Origin: Punica granatum | Taxonomy: Eukaryota; Streptophyta; Magnoliopsida; Myrtales; Lythraceae | Length of the DNA stretch: 64,000 nt | NCBI RefSeq assembly: GCF_007655135.1 | Contig: NC_045133.1 | Coordinates: 992,001 to 1,056,000, forward strand | Direction of reading: 5' to 3' | Shown here: positions 62,379-64,000 of the stretch, one piece after another | Numbering within the stretch: the first letter of the stretch is position 1 | Layout: every line of letters begins with the position of its first letter | The notes under the pieces: generated by a model | The model's input: the letters and a program-made list of their open reading frames with translations, nothing else | Databases searched by the model: none | What the model was told of the DNA's origin: nothing | Position numbers and translations under genes: made by a program

Positions 62379-64000
62379 CTATCGGTCATTTCCGATTCGT
62401 CCCCAGGAGCCTGCAGAAGAATTCGCCATCCCCGTATAGTTCCTCTCACTGAAGTTGAGAAGAATCCTGATGAGTGAACTTGCCTTCTTGCTCGTATTCG
62501 AGGTCCCACTAGTCCCTTCATTGAGAAGGGAATAGAGGAAACCTGTAAGAGAAGCATCCCTAGCCAAGGCAGCAATCACGTCTTTTCCGCCATTGATGCA
62601 CAGAGAGTGCAGGATCGAAACAGTGTACTCTTTCCCGGCTCTTGACGGCAAGGATCTCAACAAACCGGTTAGTAAGGGCAGTGCCGGAGTTTTAAGAATC
62701 GCGACTGTTCCATCGACACTCTCGGCAAGGGAAGCGAGAACCGCCAAAGAATCTATTAGTAGCTCGACTTTGTCAGTCGAAGAAGAAGAAGAAGAGAGGA
62801 TCGTGTTCACTAGCACCAGAACCGTCCCACCCTCTAGGACTCGTCGGTGATTTCCGGGGTAAAGAAGCACTCCATAAATTGCGACAACGGCATTCTTTTT
62901 CCCGCAAGGCTTCCCCTCCCGAATAAGCTCTACGAGGGAGGGGATTGCTTCAGGTATTTCTCCGATTCGTTTCTGGCATCCCTTAACAAGGGAAATATAG
63001 AATATTGTTGCTGCTGCTGCTTGTTTCGATTCAAGAGTTAGGCCTCTCTTAAGGACTGAGACAACCGACCTCAGACCTCCACATTCCACAATCAGCTTTC
63101 TCCCGCTGGCGTGTTTCGAGAGTTTCAACAAGCCAGAAATTGCATTATCTTGGGCCACGGGATCAGTCGAAGATAAGAGGTTTAGCAGAGGAGAAACCAC
63201 GCCTGCCTCGATTAAACAAGACCTGTTGAAGATGTTTGATTTCGAGAGTAACCGAACCTCGTATGCAGCCCTGTGCTTCTGCTCGTCTGCCCCAAAAACA
63301 AGCCGCCTAGCCAGGAATCCTGAGAGAGATTTCATGGCTCCCGAGGCTGCTGGGCTTCCAGGGACAATGGTTTTCGTGATATCCCGACTCTGCCTACCTG
63401 ATTTAGCCAGAGATATCCCATTATCACTGCAGAATTGCTGGATGAGCTTCCTAAGTGTTGTGTTCGGCACTAAGTCGGTGCTCGTCAGCTTCTCCCCAGT
63501 CTTTGGGCAGATCAAGTTCCCCGCCTTGAGCCATTTTTGGATCGAGGACCGATCATAAGTCTGCCCTGTGGAGACTGTCACGGGGTCTGTCATTAGCTCT
63601 AGAGAAATTGGGCATCGAAAATCCTCGGGATTTAAGCAGCTGAGTGTTTCTGTGTTCAGCCTGACGTCTGTCTGATCTGGATGACTCTGACAATCCGAAG
63701 CTTCAAAGATCACTCCTCTGCAGTAGCTCATGAAGCCGACTAAGCTACTGAGGAGTGAGAATTCCGTCTCGTCACACTCGAAGCAGTCATAACCGATCTC
63801 TTCTTCCATGAATTTAATTTCCTTGTGACAATCACTCCAGGATTTTATGTCGAGATAGTCGAGAACCCACCTAGTGAGCCCTTGGTTCGGTTCAATTTCC
63901 TTCTCGAAGTAATCCAAACTTAGACGAATTTCTCTCATTGCCCATTCATCGCCTTGATCAAGCTCGCAACTGGTCTTCCTCGCCTGCTTCGCCACTAAAT
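62379..64000 (-). CDS. PUB19: PUB18/19-like U-box ARM-repeat E3 ubiquitin ligase (5' end beyond window)
   Basis: Minus-strand intronless frame, open from the right window edge to a stop at 62379. The first visible codons are TTA-GTG-GCG, with no ATG, so the N-terminal U-box N-terminal domain is only partly in view. The visible part (about 539 residues) has the U-box at about residues 122-195 of this stretch (LNPEDFRCPISLELMTDPVTV, then GQTYDRSSIQKWLKAGN and NTTLRKLIQQF), followed by ARM repeats to the end. The U-box is nearly identical to my memory of Arabidopsis PUB18/19, which negatively regulate ABA/drought responses. Full-length proteins are about 680-700 aa, so roughly 140-150 residues are missing. 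Confidence 0.93.
   Translation of the reverse strand, partial: LVAKQARKTSCELDQGDEWAMREIRLSLDYFEKEIEPNQGLTRWVLDYLDIKSWSDCHKEIKFMEEEIGYDCFECDETEFSLLSSLVGFMSYCRGVIFEASDCQSHPDQTDVRLNTETLSCLNPEDFRCPISLELMTDPVTVSTGQTYDRSSIQKWLKAGNLICPKTGEKLTSTDLVPNTTLRKLIQQFCSDNGISLAKSGRQSRDITKTIVPGSPAASGAMKSLSGFLARRLVFGADEQKHRAAYEVRLLSKSNIFNRSCLIEAGVVSPLLNLLSSTDPVAQDNAISGLLKLSKHASGRKLIVECGGLRSVVSVLKRGLTLESKQAAAATIFYISLVKGCQKRIGEIPEAIPSLVELIREGKPCGKKNAVVAIYGVLLYPGNHRRVLEGGTVLVLVNTILSSSSSSTDKVELLIDSLAVLASLAESVDGTVAILKTPALPLLTGLLRSLPSRAGKEYTVSILHSLCINGGKDVIAALARDASLTGFLYSLLNEGTSGTSNTSKKASSLIRILLNFSERNYTGMANSSAGSWGRIGNDR

Noticed and set aside
63993..63995. Start codon for the U-box gene at 63995
   Set aside because: The codon is GTG and the frame is open to the window edge; no ATG there, so the true N-terminus is outside.
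1..64000. CRISPR arrays, operons, bacterial ribosome-binding sites, phage or viral genes
   Set aside because: Spliced plant genes throughout; the only direct repeats are minisatellites and transposon parts.

Overview
This is eukaryotic nuclear DNA from a flowering plant, almost certainly a eudicot. The genes have short GT-AG introns, plant-only families (SWEET, CASP-like, BURP, ATL RING-H2, PUB U-box) and AT-rich intergenic DNA full of small plant transposons. The species cannot be fixed from the sequence alone; a Myrtales-type genome is a guess. I rebuilt the gene models by hand from splice sites, and the exons of every complete model sum to an intact reading frame.

Layout. 1-2163 (-): HT1-like Raf-type kinase, cut by the left edge. 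7469-9897 (-): CASP-like 4A membrane protein. 11100-14471 (-): SIS3-type membrane RING-H2 E3 ligase, 10 exons. 15814-17940 (-): plastid-targeted histidine-phosphatase-like protein that lacks both catalytic histidines. 19081-21052 (+): BURP-domain polygalacturonase-1 beta-like wall protein. 21-40.5 kb: about 19.5 kb without host genes, holding a PIF/Harbinger ORF1 relic, a CACTA element, a 4.2-kb solo LTR with target-site duplication, a Mutator-like foldback element and several MITEs. 40555-42557 (+): bHLH162-like factor. 42.6-47.8 kb: no gene. 47794-50210 (+): CBC1/CBC2-like Raf kinase. 50996-52324 (-): clade II SWEET sugar transporter. 52.3-58.5 kb: a TRIM retrotransposon, a hAT-like element and a broken LINE. 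58532-59002 (+): ATL-type RING-H2 ligase. 59803-60981 (-): DSS1, a proteasome/BRCA2-associated acidic protein. 62379-64000 (-): PUB18/19-like U-box ligase, cut by the right edge.

Functional links are loose, as usual in plants, with no operon-like unit. Two Raf-like kinases of the group that controls stomatal CO2/blue-light responses (HT1-like and CBC-like) lie about 46 kb apart. Four genes belong to the ubiquitin-proteasome system (SIS3, ATL, DSS1, PUB18/19). I found no wholly new system. The items most worth a second look are the 4.2-kb solo LTR with intact TSD and palindromic ends, the phosphatase-like protein with a double histidine loss and a thylakoid-type signal, a 39-bp G tract just upstream of the bHLH162 TATA box, a stop-free 3n intron in the SWEET gene, and a CACTA element carrying unidentified internal DNA.
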